55,283 nucleotides of DNA from Intrasporangiaceae bacterium (GCA_021324575.1 JAJPIW010000064.1:1-55283), one strand, 5' to 3'. Numbered from the stretch's first letter, positions 17,343 to 26,327 are shown. The notes: generated by a model not told the origin, from the sequence alone. A program made the numbers and translations.

Positions 17343-18055
17343 GCCTGCTCGAGGTCGACGACATCGAGGTTCGCTACGGCGCGATCCGAGCCCTCAAAGG
17401 CGTCACGTTCGACGTCAACGAGGGCGAGGTCGTCGCCCTGCTCGGCGCCAACGGGGCCGGCAAGACGACGACCCAGAAGACGGTCTCGGGGATGCTCCGG
17501 CCGTCGCTGGGCGAGATCCGGTTCGACGGCCAACGCATCGACGGCATCCCGGCTCACCAGCTGATCCACCTGGGCATCTGCCACGTCCCCGAGGGTCGAC
17601 GGGTCTTCCCGATGATGACGGTCGCGGAGAACCTGGAGATGGGCGCCTTCCGGTTCAAGAAGCCGGACTCCACCATCCACGACCGCGTCATCGAGCTGTT
17701 CCCCCGGCTCGGGGAGCGCTACAAGCAGTTCGCCGGCACCCTGTCCGGCGGCGAGCAGCAGATGCTCGCGATCGGTCGGGCACTGATGGGCAAGCCGCGG
17801 CTGCTGCTTCTCGACGAGCCGTCGATGGGCCTGGCGCCCCTCATCATCAAGCAGATCTTCGACATCGTGAAGGAGATCAACGAGCAGGGAGTCACCGTGC
17901 TGCTCGTCGAGCAGAACGCCGCTCAGGCGCTGGCTCTGGCCGACCGGGGCTACGTCCTGGAGACCGGTGAGATCGTCCTGTCCGGGACCGGCCAGGAGCT
18001 GCTCACCGACGACCGGATCCGGGCTGCGTATCTCGGCGAGGAGATCGCCTCCTGA
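17339..18055 (+). CDS. livF: Branched-chain amino acid ABC transporter ATP-binding protein LivF
   Basis: Second ATPase of the transporter, 238 residues. Walker A is GANGAGKTTT. The LivF mark is ICHVPEGRRVFPMMTVAENL. The signature motif is LSGGEQQMLAIGRALM, Walker B is LLLLDEPSMGLAPLI, and VLLVEQNAAQALALADRGYV completes the LivF pattern. ATG at 17339 overlaps the livG stop. Its TGA (18053-18055) is followed with no gap by the stop codon of the convergent hrpA gene, so the two transcripts must terminate inside one another. Confidence 0.95.
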   Translation: MSLLEVDDIEVRYGAIRALKGVTFDVNEGEVVALLGANGAGKTTTQKTVSGMLRPSLGEIRFDGQRIDGIPAHQLIHLGICHVPEGRRVFPMMTVAENLEMGAFRFKKPDSTIHDRVIELFPRLGERYKQFAGTLSGGEQQMLAIGRALMGKPRLLLLDEPSMGLAPLIIKQIFDIVKEINEQGVTVLLVEQNAAQALALADRGYVLETGEIVLSGTGQELLTDDRIRAAYLGEEIAS

Positions 18056-21000
18056 TCATGGCGTGAGGGCGCGGATCGCGGAGAGGACGCGCTTCTCGGA
18101 GACGGGGTATGCCGTGCCGAGACTCTGCGCGAACAGCGAGACGCGCAGCTCCTCGATCATCCAGCCGACGTCGCGCACCGGGTCGCTCGTGGCCTCGGGA
18201 CTGCCCGGTCCGAGCCGCTCGATGACGTCTGCGTATGCCGTCTCGACCGCGTCGACCCGCTGCTGCAGCTCGGCCTCACGGGGGTTGGCGACAGCCCGGT
18301 CGAGCCGGGCGAGAATCGCGCGCAGGTAGCGCCGGAGGTCGGGCAGCCGGGCCAGCCCGGTGTCGGCGACGAAGCCCGGCCGGACGAGGCTGTCGTGCTG
18401 GGCACGCACGTCGGCCAGGGTGGCGGGCAGCCAGGGTCGAGGTACCGCATTCTTCAGTGCCGCAAGGGATCTGGTGACCTGCGCCGAGGTCGAGAGCACC
18501 GGTTCGACGGCCGAGACCACCTGCAGGACCCGGGCCGCCACATGGGTCCGCACGCTCCGCAGGGCCGCCTCGAAGGTCGCCTCGTCGCGAACGGCGTCGA
18601 CCCCGACCTGCTCGGCGACGATGGCGTCGACGGCCGCTGCGAGACAGTCCTCCAGGAGCGCAGGAACACTGCCGTGCGGGTTCTGGGCGAGGGCGAGCTT
18701 CTGGGCGTTGGAGAGGCCGGCGAGCACCCGCTTCCAGGGCGGGGTCGTGCCGAGCAGGAGCAGCCGGCGCACGCCACGCCTCGTCTCGGCTCGGGCCGCC
18801 GCCTCATCGGGGAGCACCCGCAGGTCGACGCTCGTGCCACGGTCGAGCAGGGCCGGGAAGCCCTTGACCGTATGCCGCCCGGCCCGCCCCTCCCAGGTCT
18901 CCGGCAGGGTGCCGAGGTCCCACGTCGTCAGTCCGCTGCGCTCGATGGCGGCTCCGGCGTGGGCGACCCGGTCCTCGACCGCGTCGGCGAGTTCGGCCTT
19001 GAGCACCTCTAGGTCGCGGCCGGCGCCGACGGCGCGTCGGCGCTGGTCCTCCACGACGAACCGCATCCGCAGGTGGTCTGGGACCCGGGTGACGTCCCAC
19101 TCCCCCGGCCCGACGGCATACCCGGTCAGGGCACGCAGCGCTTCGGCCAGACCCTCGGTGAACGGCCGGTCGGATTGTTCGACGGCGGCCAGGGCCGAGC
19201 GGGCCGTGTCAGGAGCCGGGACGAAGTGTCGGCGGGTGGCCTTGGGCAGCGACCTGAGCAACGCGATGGCCAGGTCCTCGCGCAGCCCGGGGACGAGCCA
19301 GTCGAACCCGGCGACCTGGACGCGGTTGAGAACGGCGAGCGGGATGTGGACGGTCACCCCGTCGTCCGGGCGCCCGGGCTCGAACTCGTAGGTGAGCGGC
19401 AGCTCGAGGTCGCCCTGCCGCCAGGCGCGCGGGTAGTCGGTCGCCGAGACCGTCTCCACGTCGTCGCGCGTCAGCAGGTCCTCGGAGAGGTGGAGCAGCT
19501 TTGGCGTCGCGCGGGACGCGCCCTTCCACCAAGTGTCGAAGTGTCGCGCCGAGACGACGTCGGAGGGGACTCGCTTGTCGTAGAACGAGAACACGACCTC
19601 GTCGTCGACCACCAGGTCGCGCCGCCGGGCCCGTTCCTCGAGGTTGGTCAGGCGGCGGACGAGCTGCTCGTTGCTGCGCCAGAACGCGTGCTGGGTCTCC
19701 CAGTCGCCCTCGACGAGCGCGTGCCGGATGAACAGGTCCCTGGCCGCCTCCGGATCGATCCGCGAGAACTGGACGGTGCGGTCGGCGACGAGAGTCACGC
19801 CGTACAGGGTGACCCGCTCGGTCGCCAGCGCCGCGCCCTCCTTGCGGGACCAACGTGGCTCGGAGTATGTGCGCCGGACGAGGTGCCCACCGGCCTCCTC
19901 CGCCCAGGCCGGGTCGATCCGCGCGTTGGTCCTCGCCCAGACCCGCGTCGTCTCGACGAGCTCGGCAGCCATGACGTAGTCCGGCTGACGCCGGAAGAGC
20001 GTCGATCCCGGGGAGATGGAGAACCGCGCGCCGCGGGCACCCTGGTAGTCGCGCCGGACCTCGTCGCGGAGCCCGATGTGCGAGAGGAGCCCAGCCAGCA
20101 GGGCCCGATGGACGGCGTCCGGGTCGACCTCGGCGTCGGGGTCGGCGGTTCGGCGGCGCGGGTCGAGGCCGGCGTCCTTCGCGGCCTGCCGGAGCTGGGA
20201 GTGCAGGTCCTGCCACTCGCGCACGCGCAGGTAGTGGAGGTACTCGGCCTTGCACATGCGGCGAAAAGCACTGCCGCTCAACGCCTTCTGCTGATCCTGC
20301 ACGTAGCGCCAGAGGTTGAGCAGGGTCATGAAGTCACTGTGCGGGTCCTTGAACCGGGCGTGCTGTTGGTCGGCCTGGGCCTGCTTGTCGGCCGGCCGCT
20401 CACGAGGGTCCTGGATCGACAGCGCCGCGACGATGACGAGCACCTCGCTCGTGCAGCCCAGGCCGTCGGCGGCGATGAGCATCCGCCCGAGCCGTGGGTC
20501 GAGCGGCATACGGGCCAGCTGACGGCCGATCCGGGAGAGCTGCAGACGGTCGCCACGCCGACCCCCGAGGGCTCCGATCTCCTCCAACAGCCTTGTGCCG
20601 TCAGCGATCTGACGCGCATCCGGAGGTTCGACGAAGGGGAAACGGCGGACGTCTCCGAGCCCCAGAGCAGTCATCTGGAGGATGACCGACGCCAGGTTGG
20701 TGCGCAGGATCTCCGGCTCGGTGAACTCCGGGCGGGACTCGTAGTCGCCCTCGGAGTACAGCCGGATGGCGATGCCGTCGGACACGCGTCCCGACCGGCC
20801 CGAGCGCTGCAACGCGCTGGCTTGGCTGATCGGCTCGATGGGGAGGCGCTGCACCTTGGTCCGCTGGCTGTAGCGGGAGATCCGGGCCGTGCCGGTGTCC
20901 ACGACGTAGCGGATGCCGGGAACGGTCAGTGAGGTCTCGGCAACGTTGGTGGCCAACACGATTCGCCGACCCGGCGACCTCGAGAAGACGCGATGCTGCT

Positions 21001-21871
21001 CGGCCGCGGAGAGCCGCGCGTACAGCGGCAGGATCTGGGTTCGCGGCAGGTCCAGTCCGGCAAGCGCGTCCGCAGCATCGCGGATCTCCCGCTCGCCAGA
21101 CAGGAACACGAGGATGTCCTGGTCGCCGCCGACCGCGCCCTCGGTCCAGAGCTCCTCGACGGCCTCGACGATGCCGGTGACCTGGTCGCGGTCCTCCTCC
21201 TCGGGACGGTCCGGGTCGACGAGCGGGCGATAGCGGATCTGGACGGGGTAGGTGCGTCCGGACACCTCGACGATCGGCGCCGGAGTCCCGTCGGGAGCGG
21301 CGAAGTGCTCGGCGAACCGCTGCGGGTCGATGGTCGCCGAGGTGACGATGACCTTCAGGTCCGGCCGACGGGGCAGCAGCTGCTTGAGGTAGCCGAGAAT
21401 GAAGTCGATGTTGAGGCTGCGCTCGTGGGCCTCGTCGATGATGATCGTGTCGTAGCGGCGCAGGTCGCGGTCGCGCTGGAGCTCAGCCAGCAGGATCCCG
21501 TCGGTCATCACCTTGATCTGGGTCTGCTTGTCGGAGCGGTCGGTGAAACGGACCTGGTAGCCGACCGTCGTGCCCAGCTCGACGCCGATCTCCTCGGCGA
21601 TCCGCTCGGCCACCGAGCGGGCCGCGATCCGCCGGGGCTGGGTGTGCCCGATCTGGCCGGTGCGGCCCCGGCCGAGCTCCAGGCAGAGCTTCGGCAGCTG
21701 GGTGGTCTTGCCCGACCCGGTCTCGCCCGCGACGATGACGACCTGGTGGTCCCGGATCGCGGCCGCGAGGTCGTCGTGACGCCCGACGACCGGCAGCTGC
21801 TCAGGGTAGTTGAGGTCGGCTCGGGTCCACTCCCGCAACGCGATCGGCGGTGCGGCAGACATGTCGAGCAT
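18056..21871 (-). CDS. hrpA: ATP-dependent RNA helicase HrpA (DEAH box)
   Basis: Large cytosolic helicase of 1271 residues, close to E. coli HrpA (1300). Walker A is AGETGSGKTTQ (residues 49-56), the DEAH box is IIIDEAHERSLN (146-149), motif III is VTSATID, and motif VI is QRSGRSGRVSDG. HA2/OB-type domains follow. The last ~550 residues are the HrpA-specific DUF3418 region (TYEFEPGRPDDGVTVHIPLA, then EELRVSLFAQSLGT). ATG at 21871 is taken as start; a second ATG is three codons on, and neither has a clear ribosome site. Role: mRNA processing or rescue of stalled ribosomes, by analogy with known HrpA. Confidence 0.93.
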   Translation of the reverse strand: MLDMSAAPPIALREWTRADLNYPEQLPVVGRHDDLAAAIRDHQVVIVAGETGSGKTTQLPKLCLELGRGRTGQIGHTQPRRIAARSVAERIAEEIGVELGTTVGYQVRFTDRSDKQTQIKVMTDGILLAELQRDRDLRRYDTIIIDEAHERSLNIDFILGYLKQLLPRRPDLKVIVTSATIDPQRFAEHFAAPDGTPAPIVEVSGRTYPVQIRYRPLVDPDRPEEEDRDQVTGIVEAVEELWTEGAVGGDQDILVFLSGEREIRDAADALAGLDLPRTQILPLYARLSAAEQHRVFSRSPGRRIVLATNVAETSLTVPGIRYVVDTGTARISRYSQRTKVQRLPIEPISQASALQRSGRSGRVSDGIAIRLYSEGDYESRPEFTEPEILRTNLASVILQMTALGLGDVRRFPFVEPPDARQIADGTRLLEEIGALGGRRGDRLQLSRIGRQLARMPLDPRLGRMLIAADGLGCTSEVLVIVAALSIQDPRERPADKQAQADQQHARFKDPHSDFMTLLNLWRYVQDQQKALSGSAFRRMCKAEYLHYLRVREWQDLHSQLRQAAKDAGLDPRRRTADPDAEVDPDAVHRALLAGLLSHIGLRDEVRRDYQGARGARFSISPGSTLFRRQPDYVMAAELVETTRVWARTNARIDPAWAEEAGGHLVRRTYSEPRWSRKEGAALATERVTLYGVTLVADRTVQFSRIDPEAARDLFIRHALVEGDWETQHAFWRSNEQLVRRLTNLEERARRRDLVVDDEVVFSFYDKRVPSDVVSARHFDTWWKGASRATPKLLHLSEDLLTRDDVETVSATDYPRAWRQGDLELPLTYEFEPGRPDDGVTVHIPLAVLNRVQVAGFDWLVPGLREDLAIALLRSLPKATRRHFVPAPDTARSALAAVEQSDRPFTEGLAEALRALTGYAVGPGEWDVTRVPDHLRMRFVVEDQRRRAVGAGRDLEVLKAELADAVEDRVAHAGAAIERSGLTTWDLGTLPETWEGRAGRHTVKGFPALLDRGTSVDLRVLPDEAAARAETRRGVRRLLLLGTTPPWKRVLAGLSNAQKLALAQNPHGSVPALLEDCLAAAVDAIVAEQVGVDAVRDEATFEAALRSVRTHVAARVLQVVSAVEPVLSTSAQVTRSLAALKNAVPRPWLPATLADVRAQHDSLVRPGFVADTGLARLPDLRRYLRAILARLDRAVANPREAELQQRVDAVETAYADVIERLGPGSPEATSDPVRDVGWMIEELRVSLFAQSLGTAYPVSEKRVLSAIRALTP

Positions 21872-21939
21872 CGTATGCCGCGGGCCTACCCGCACCCCAA
21901 TGCCTTTCCCGTGGCAGCCTTCCCGGTGGCATCGCGTGC

Positions 21940-23130
21940 TCAGGTCCGGTCGTCGTCCCGGCCGGCGACGTAGGCCCGGACCTTGCCGGCTTGCTTGTAG
22001 GCCTGTAGGCCGCCCTCGACGCCCCACGCCCCGTAGAGCAGCTTCTGGGCCTCCGGCCCGCCACGCAGTGCCAGCCGGTAGTCGGCGACGTACTTCTGCT
22101 CGAAGGACTTCACGGCAGCATCACGTCCGGCCTGGACGCCAGCCTGCGCCTTCCGCACGCTGACCTGACCCCACCGCACCACCTTGGTCCCCGACAGGTC
22201 AGCCGGAGGCGCCGCGTGGCGACCGGCTCGTCCGGCCGGTCCGGCCCCGAAGGTCGGACCGTCGACGGTCACGTGGCTGCTCGGCTTCCAGGCTGTGAGC
22301 CTGCCGCCGGCCTCGGCCCTGGCACCTCGCAGCAGCCGGCTGCCCAGCCCGAGCTCCTCGGCCGGGCCGATGGCCGACACCCCGGCCTTCGCGGCGTACT
22401 TGAGCACGCGACCGCTGGAACCCACCGCCGACAGCGCGGCGCTGGCACCGATCCCGCTCCAGCTGCCTTCGTCGTAGAAGACCTTGTTGGCGACCATCGC
22501 GGACGCTGACAGGCCACCTGCCACGACACCGATCGCCTTGGTCCACGGAGACGGCAGGCTGCCCACCATCGCGACCCGCGCGCCCTCGTTCTGCACGAAG
22601 TGCGATGCCTGGTACGCCCAGGAGTCGGTGATCGCGTCCCGTGTGGCCGCGTCCAGCTGGGCCGCGCACCGGGCGTCGGCCGCACGGTAGTCGTGCAGCG
22701 CGGCATACCAGGAGGCCTCAGCATCGGCCTGGCACTGCTGCCATTGCGCACAGGAGGCCTGCAGCCGCGCCCGCTCGGTATCGTCGCCGGCGGCGCCGAC
22801 CAGCGGCCAGAGGGCGGCGAGGGTGTCGGTGGCGAGGTCGTAGCGCTCGGCAGCGAGCGCTGAGTGCCGTTGGGCCAGCGCGAAGGCGTCGGCATACGTG
22901 TGCAGGGCCTGCGCGGCCAGGCCGTAGCGACGGACGAGGGCCGAGAACACCCGTGGTGGTCCGGTCATGCGGCTGGCGAACTGCCGCCCCGCGAGGCTGT
23001 CCCAGTGGGCCTCGCGCAGGCCGTAGACGACATCGGTGAGACCGCCGAGCTGCTCGGCGGCGGCTGCCAGCGCCTGGGCTGTCTCGTGGATCAGATCCGG
23101 GTCGCCCGGGAGCCGCTCGAGGGAGCTCAC
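21940..23130 (-). CDS. Putative type VII secretion-associated protein (helical WXG-like N terminus)
   Basis: Unrecognised protein of 396 residues. Residues ~1-190 are helical. They contain LREAHWDSLAGRQFASRM, a Trp-containing turn like WXG100 and LXG secreted proteins, and a long Ala-rich helical region. Residues ~190-250 are a moderately hydrophobic Gly/Ala/Ser stretch (AIGVVAGGLSASAMVANKVF). The C-terminal ~140 residues are basic with no motif I know. It starts with GTG overlapping the stop of the upstream small WXG-like gene (GTGA), the usual arrangement of WXG pairs. A secreted effector with a C-terminal variable domain is possible, but no catalytic motif is visible. Confidence 0.75.
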   Translation of the reverse strand: MSSLERLPGDPDLIHETAQALAAAAEQLGGLTDVVYGLREAHWDSLAGRQFASRMTGPPRVFSALVRRYGLAAQALHTYADAFALAQRHSALAAERYDLATDTLAALWPLVGAAGDDTERARLQASCAQWQQCQADAEASWYAALHDYRAADARCAAQLDAATRDAITDSWAYQASHFVQNEGARVAMVGSLPSPWTKAIGVVAGGLSASAMVANKVFYDEGSWSGIGASAALSAVGSSGRVLKYAAKAGVSAIGPAEELGLGSRLLRGARAEAGGRLTAWKPSSHVTVDGPTFGAGPAGRAGRHAAPPADLSGTKVVRWGQVSVRKAQAGVQAGRDAAVKSFEQKYVADYRLALRGGPEAQKLLYGAWGVEGGLQAYKQAGKVRAYVAGRDDDRT

Positions 23131-23420
23131 GGCGCGTCCTGACCGCTGACGAGCGACTGCGCCGTCTGGTCCTCGACCCGGACGTATGCCGTGCCCGCGA
23201 CCACCGCGGCCTGACCCAGGTCGGCCACCTGCTTGGCGGTCTCGTGCCGCACGTGCATCCAGTTGCCGAGTAGCGTGTCGAGGGCACCGCGAGCCCGCCC
23301 GGGCGGCAGCCCCTCGGCCGCGCCGGCGTGCGTCGGCACGGTGGCCAGGTCGTCGGCAACACCCAGCAGCGCCTCCCCCAGGGCCTGGATGTCGGCCCCG
23401 TCCACCCGCATCTGTGTCAT
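23127..23420 (-). CDS. Small WXG100/EspC-like helical protein
   Basis: Protein of 97 residues, the size of ESX/WXG100 family members. It is predicted to form two helices around LLGNWMHVRHETAKQVADLG, where a Trp lies at the turn. The strict WXG tripeptide is absent, so an EspC-type (T7SS_ESX_EspC) relative is more likely. No signal peptide was seen. ATG at 23420 is chosen; an upstream in-frame extension lacks family-like sequence. The stop overlaps the GTG of the next gene. No EccC-type ATPase or membrane pore of a type VII system lies within the window. Confidence 0.7.
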   Translation of the reverse strand: MTQMRVDGADIQALGEALLGVADDLATVPTHAGAAEGLPPGRARGALDTLLGNWMHVRHETAKQVADLGQAAVVAGTAYVRVEDQTAQSLVSGQDAP

Positions 23421-23560
23421 GACCGGCACGCTAACCCGATCCGTGGAACCGCCCCGGAAGTTATCCACAGTGATGATGGGAGGGCCACTGCCGACGAGGA
23501 ACGTGGTGGGTGCGCCCCCCGTCCAACGGTCGACCCCGCGGACGCCACAGGATGAGGACG

Positions 23561-24412
23561 ATGACCGAGCCCGAGCCGTACGACTCCACCTTCGATCTCG
23601 GCGGTCTGCCGGGCGGCGACATCCTCTTCACCGACCCGACCGCGACCTCCGCTGCCGAGCCGGTACCGACCATGGCCGTCCCGCCGCCGGGTGCCCAGGT
23701 CTATCGCCCGGATCCGCCCACCGCGGGGCGACCTGTGGCCCCGACGCCACCGACCCCTCCGACGTCTACGCGTTCGGCGAGGCCGACGACGCCCACGCCC
23801 CCGGCCCAGTGGCCGCGCCCCGACTCCCCGGCACCGACGAGCGGGCAGCGGCCACCCGGCGGCACGAGCCGACCGGGCAGGAGTCGATCTCTGCAGTCCA
23901 GGCCAGCCCAGCGACGTGGTCAGGGCAGCAAGGTCAAACGCGCCTGGCCGCTCATCGGACTCCTGCTCTGGCTCGGGGGGCATGCCGCGTCGGCCCACCA
24001 TGACAGCCCCGACTCGGGGTCAGCATTCTCGGTCTCGGCGCCGGCCGACTCGGACCCGGTCGCCAGCACCGACCTCAGCGAGCTGGGGCCCTCGGTCAAG
24101 GTCGGAGACATGCACTACGGCACGACGACCAAGGTGCAGGACGGTGACACTGTCGAGGTCACCATCGTCCCGCCGACCGGAGCGCTATACACCCTCACCC
24201 AGGACGCCGACCCGGTGGGCGCGACGGGGACCTACTACACGGCTGCGCTGAGCGACGCAGACCTGGACCGGACCCACGAGCTCCAGCTCACCGCCGACGG
24301 CAGCCAGGGCAAGGTCACCTGCCAGGTCCGCGACGACGGGGTGCTCATCGCGGTGGGTCAGGGCGACGGCAGCCTCAACTGCCTCTACGACCCGCACTAC
24401 CTCAAGAACTGA
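23561..24412 (+). CDS. Single-pass membrane protein with conserved N-terminal peptide, paralog 1
   Basis: Unrecognised protein of 283 residues. Layout: a short N terminus with FDLGGLPGGDILFTDPTA; a Pro/Thr/Arg-rich linker (~40-130); one hydrophobic segment (AWPLIGLLLWLGGHAASA, ~133-150); and an outer domain of ~130 residues rich in beta strands with two cysteines near the end (VTCQVRDDG and LNCLYDP). The basic residues before the segment predict N-in, C-out topology. ATG at 23561 is chosen with GAGG close by; an ATG three codons earlier is possible. The next gene is a tandem paralog. No family is recognised. Confidence 0.78.
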   Translation: MTEPEPYDSTFDLGGLPGGDILFTDPTATSAAEPVPTMAVPPPGAQVYRPDPPTAGRPVAPTPPTPPTSTRSARPTTPTPPAQWPRPDSPAPTSGQRPPGGTSRPGRSRSLQSRPAQRRGQGSKVKRAWPLIGLLLWLGGHAASAHHDSPDSGSAFSVSAPADSDPVASTDLSELGPSVKVGDMHYGTTTKVQDGDTVEVTIVPPTGALYTLTQDADPVGATGTYYTAALSDADLDRTHELQLTADGSQGKVTCQVRDDGVLIAVGQGDGSLNCLYDPHYLKN

Positions 24413-24419
24413 CGCGATC

Positions 24420-25127
24420 ATGGCAGGCCCGGAACCCGACGACACCACCTTCGATCTGGGCGGCCTGCCCGGGGGCGACATCCTCTTCACGGACCCGACG
24501 GCAGCGTCGTATGCCGGGCCGTCGCCACCCGAGGCCAGCCCCCGACCCCGGATCGAGACCCATCCGACGGCGCCATCCCCGGTGGTAGACCAACGCGTCC
24601 CCGCGCCGCTTGCCGCGCCGCCGGCTGCCCGCCCGCGCGCGCCGCGTGCCACGTCGCCCGCCCGGCAACGGCCGACGTCCACGCGACGCCTCGTGGTCAG
24701 GGGAGCCTGGCTCGTCGCCGCCCTCCTCATCTGGGTCGTCCCGGTCTGGGTGAGCACCTCTCACGATGCGAGCCCACCCTCGACTTCGGAGGCGGGGGTC
24801 GAGGCACCCGTCCGGGTCGGCGACATGACCGTGCTCAGACCCCACTCGGTCAACCCCAGGACCGCGATCCTCACCGTCCACATCGAAGCCCCCACGTCCG
24901 GGACCTACACGATCACCGACAACGGGGCTCCGGTCGCGGAGTTCACCACAGCCGGCTATGACCACGACCTTGATCCAACCGTCGCCGACCACCTCCTCGT
25001 GGCCGCCTCCGACGACGCGAACGTCGTCAAGTGTGAGGTCCGGGACGCCCGGGGCAACCTCCTGGCGACCGGAGAAGGCACAGGTATTCTCGACTGCGCC
25101 TACGACCCCGAGATCCTCCTGGAGTGA
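24420..25127 (+). CDS. Single-pass membrane protein with conserved N-terminal peptide, paralog 2
   Basis: Protein of 235 residues with the same plan as its upstream neighbour. The N-terminal peptide FDLGGLPGGDILFTDPTA is identical over 18 residues, and the DNA there is also close. A Pro/Ala/Arg linker follows, then one membrane segment (GAWLVAALLIWVVPVWV), then an outer domain starting VRVGDMTVL and ending with a cysteine pair (VKCEVRDARG and LDCAYDP). Outside the first peptide and the cysteine region the two proteins have diverged strongly, so the conserved parts are likely functional contacts. The gap to the previous gene is 7 nt and to the next gene 1 nt, so they form an operon. Confidence 0.78.
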   Translation: MAGPEPDDTTFDLGGLPGGDILFTDPTAASYAGPSPPEASPRPRIETHPTAPSPVVDQRVPAPLAAPPAARPRAPRATSPARQRPTSTRRLVVRGAWLVAALLIWVVPVWVSTSHDASPPSTSEAGVEAPVRVGDMTVLRPHSVNPRTAILTVHIEAPTSGTYTITDNGAPVAEFTTAGYDHDLDPTVADHLLVAASDDANVVKCEVRDARGNLLATGEGTGILDCAYDPEILLE

Positions 25128-25128
25128 C

Positions 25129-25575
25129 ATGAGTGCGACATCGCCCGACTACGACCCGAGCCCCACCTCCTGGGTCCGTGACCAGGTCGAGGCGATCGAG
25201 GCGGCCGGCACCACCGCCGCGGCCGAGATCATGGGTCGCCGGGTCGTGGTGCTCACCATGCGTGGGGCCAAGTCCGGCCGGCTGCGCAAGGTTCCGCTCA
25301 TGCGGGTCGAGCACGACGGTACGTATGCCGCGGTCGCCAGCAAGGGTGGCGCCCCGGACCACCCGCAGTGGTACTTCAACCTGCGGGCCCACCCCGAGAT
25401 CACCCTTCAGGACGGCACGACGACGACGGACGTCGTGGCCCGGGAGATCTCCGGTGCCGAGCGCGACGAGTGGTGGCCGCGCTGCGTGGCGGCCTACCCG
25501 CCCTACGCCGACTACCAGACCAAGACCGACCGGCTCATTCCGGTGCTGCTGCTGGAGCCGGCGCCGACGTCCTGA
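25129..25575 (+). CDS. Deazaflavin (F420)-dependent nitroreductase-family protein
   Basis: Protein of 148 residues of the DDN-like split-barrel family that uses F420H2 to reduce quinones or nitro compounds. The family pattern is RVVVLTMRGAKSGRLRKVPL, then ASKGGAPDHPQWYFNLRAHP, and then WWPRCVAAYPPYADYQTKTD. These are the deazaflavin phosphate-binding and barrel segments. ATG at 25129 lies one base after the stop of paralog 2, so it is the third gene of that operon. Its 3' end overlaps by 41 nt the convergent membrane protein gene. Confidence 0.9.
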   Translation: MSATSPDYDPSPTSWVRDQVEAIEAAGTTAAAEIMGRRVVVLTMRGAKSGRLRKVPLMRVEHDGTYAAVASKGGAPDHPQWYFNLRAHPEITLQDGTTTTDVVAREISGAERDEWWPRCVAAYPPYADYQTKTDRLIPVLLLEPAPTS

Positions 25576-25969
25576 ACCGGCGCAGCCACCACAGCCCGAG
25601 GATCGGCAGCACGAGCGGGACGTAGCCATAGCCCGAGCCGAAATGCGACCACACGGTCTTGTCCGGGAAGAGCCGCGGCACGGCATACGAGAGCACCCCG
25701 ATGGCCAGCACCCCGGCGAGCTCGATGGCGCACGAGGCCGTCGCGATCCGCACCGCCCGCCGGCCGCCACGGATGATGGCGCCCGTCGCGACGAGGTAGA
25801 TCAGGGCAGCGACCGCGGACAGCACGTACGCGAGCGGCGCGCGCCCGAAGTACTCCGCGATCTGCACCGACGACCGACCGGTCGCCGCGAGCGCCATCAC
25901 GGCATACAGGGCGATGATGACCCGCCCGGGGCCGGTCGCGGTGTGGGCGGGCGGTGGCGACTCAGGCAT
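25535..25969 (-). CDS. Small integral membrane protein, 4 TM, unknown (third of three)
   Basis: Protein of 144 residues with four hydrophobic segments (beginning VIIALYAVMALAA, APLAYVLSAVAALIYLVATG, ASCAIELAGVLAIGVLSYAV and GYVPLVLPILGLWWL) and a Pro/Ala tail. ATG at 25969 has GGAG 5 nt upstream; a GTG two codons earlier is less well placed. It overlaps the preceding membrane gene by 8 nt and the convergent oxidoreductase gene by 41 nt. No family was recognised with confidence. Together with its two neighbours it looks like a membrane complex or a set of paralogous helix bundles. Confidence 0.78.
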   Translation of the reverse strand: MPESPPPAHTATGPGRVIIALYAVMALAATGRSSVQIAEYFGRAPLAYVLSAVAALIYLVATGAIIRGGRRAVRIATASCAIELAGVLAIGVLSYAVPRLFPDKTVWSHFGSGYGYVPLVLPILGLWWLRRFRTSAPAPAAAPE

Positions 25970-26318
25970 GAGCACTCCAGATCTGGCCCAGCCGGACGGT
26001 CATGACGGCCACCGCGAACGCCCCCACGCCGATCGTCACCATCGCCCAGCGGCTCTTCTCCTTGATGGCCAGCAGGGTCGTGAGCGGAGGGATGAAGGGC
26101 AAGGAGAAGAGGTATGCCGCGAACGTCGCCTTCTCCGCCGACAGGTCACCGATCCGGGCGACGCCGATGGCTGCCTGCGCGATGAGCGCGACCTCCAGGA
26201 GGGCGACGGCTCCGAGCAGAGCGTCATTGATCAGGCGGTCGCGGGCGGCATAAAGGGCCGCGAGCAGGAGGACCGCGACCGCCACGACGATGACAGCGGT
26301 CGAGAGGGGTGCGAGCAC
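25962..26318 (-). CDS. Small integral membrane protein, 4 TM, unknown (second of three)
   Basis: Protein of 118 residues with four hydrophobic segments (AVIVVAVAVLLLAALYAA, LLGAVALLEVALIAQAAIGV, FAAYLFSLPFIPPLTTLLAI and WAMVTIGVGAFAVAVMTVRL). The third contains a Phe-Ile-Pro-Pro kink. It starts with GTG at 26318, nine nt after the stop of the upstream membrane gene, and overlaps the downstream one by 8 nt. Such tight packing argues for a three-gene operon. No enzymatic motif was seen. Confidence 0.78.
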   Translation of the reverse strand: MLAPLSTAVIVVAVAVLLLAALYAARDRLINDALLGAVALLEVALIAQAAIGVARIGDLSAEKATFAAYLFSLPFIPPLTTLLAIKEKSRWAMVTIGVGAFAVAVMTVRLGQIWSAHA

Positions 26319-26327
26319 GCGCCGATG

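Noticed and set aside
19073-20932. 619-codon open frame antisense to hrpA
   Set aside because: Shadow of a well-supported helicase gene; composition is typical of an antisense GC-rich frame.
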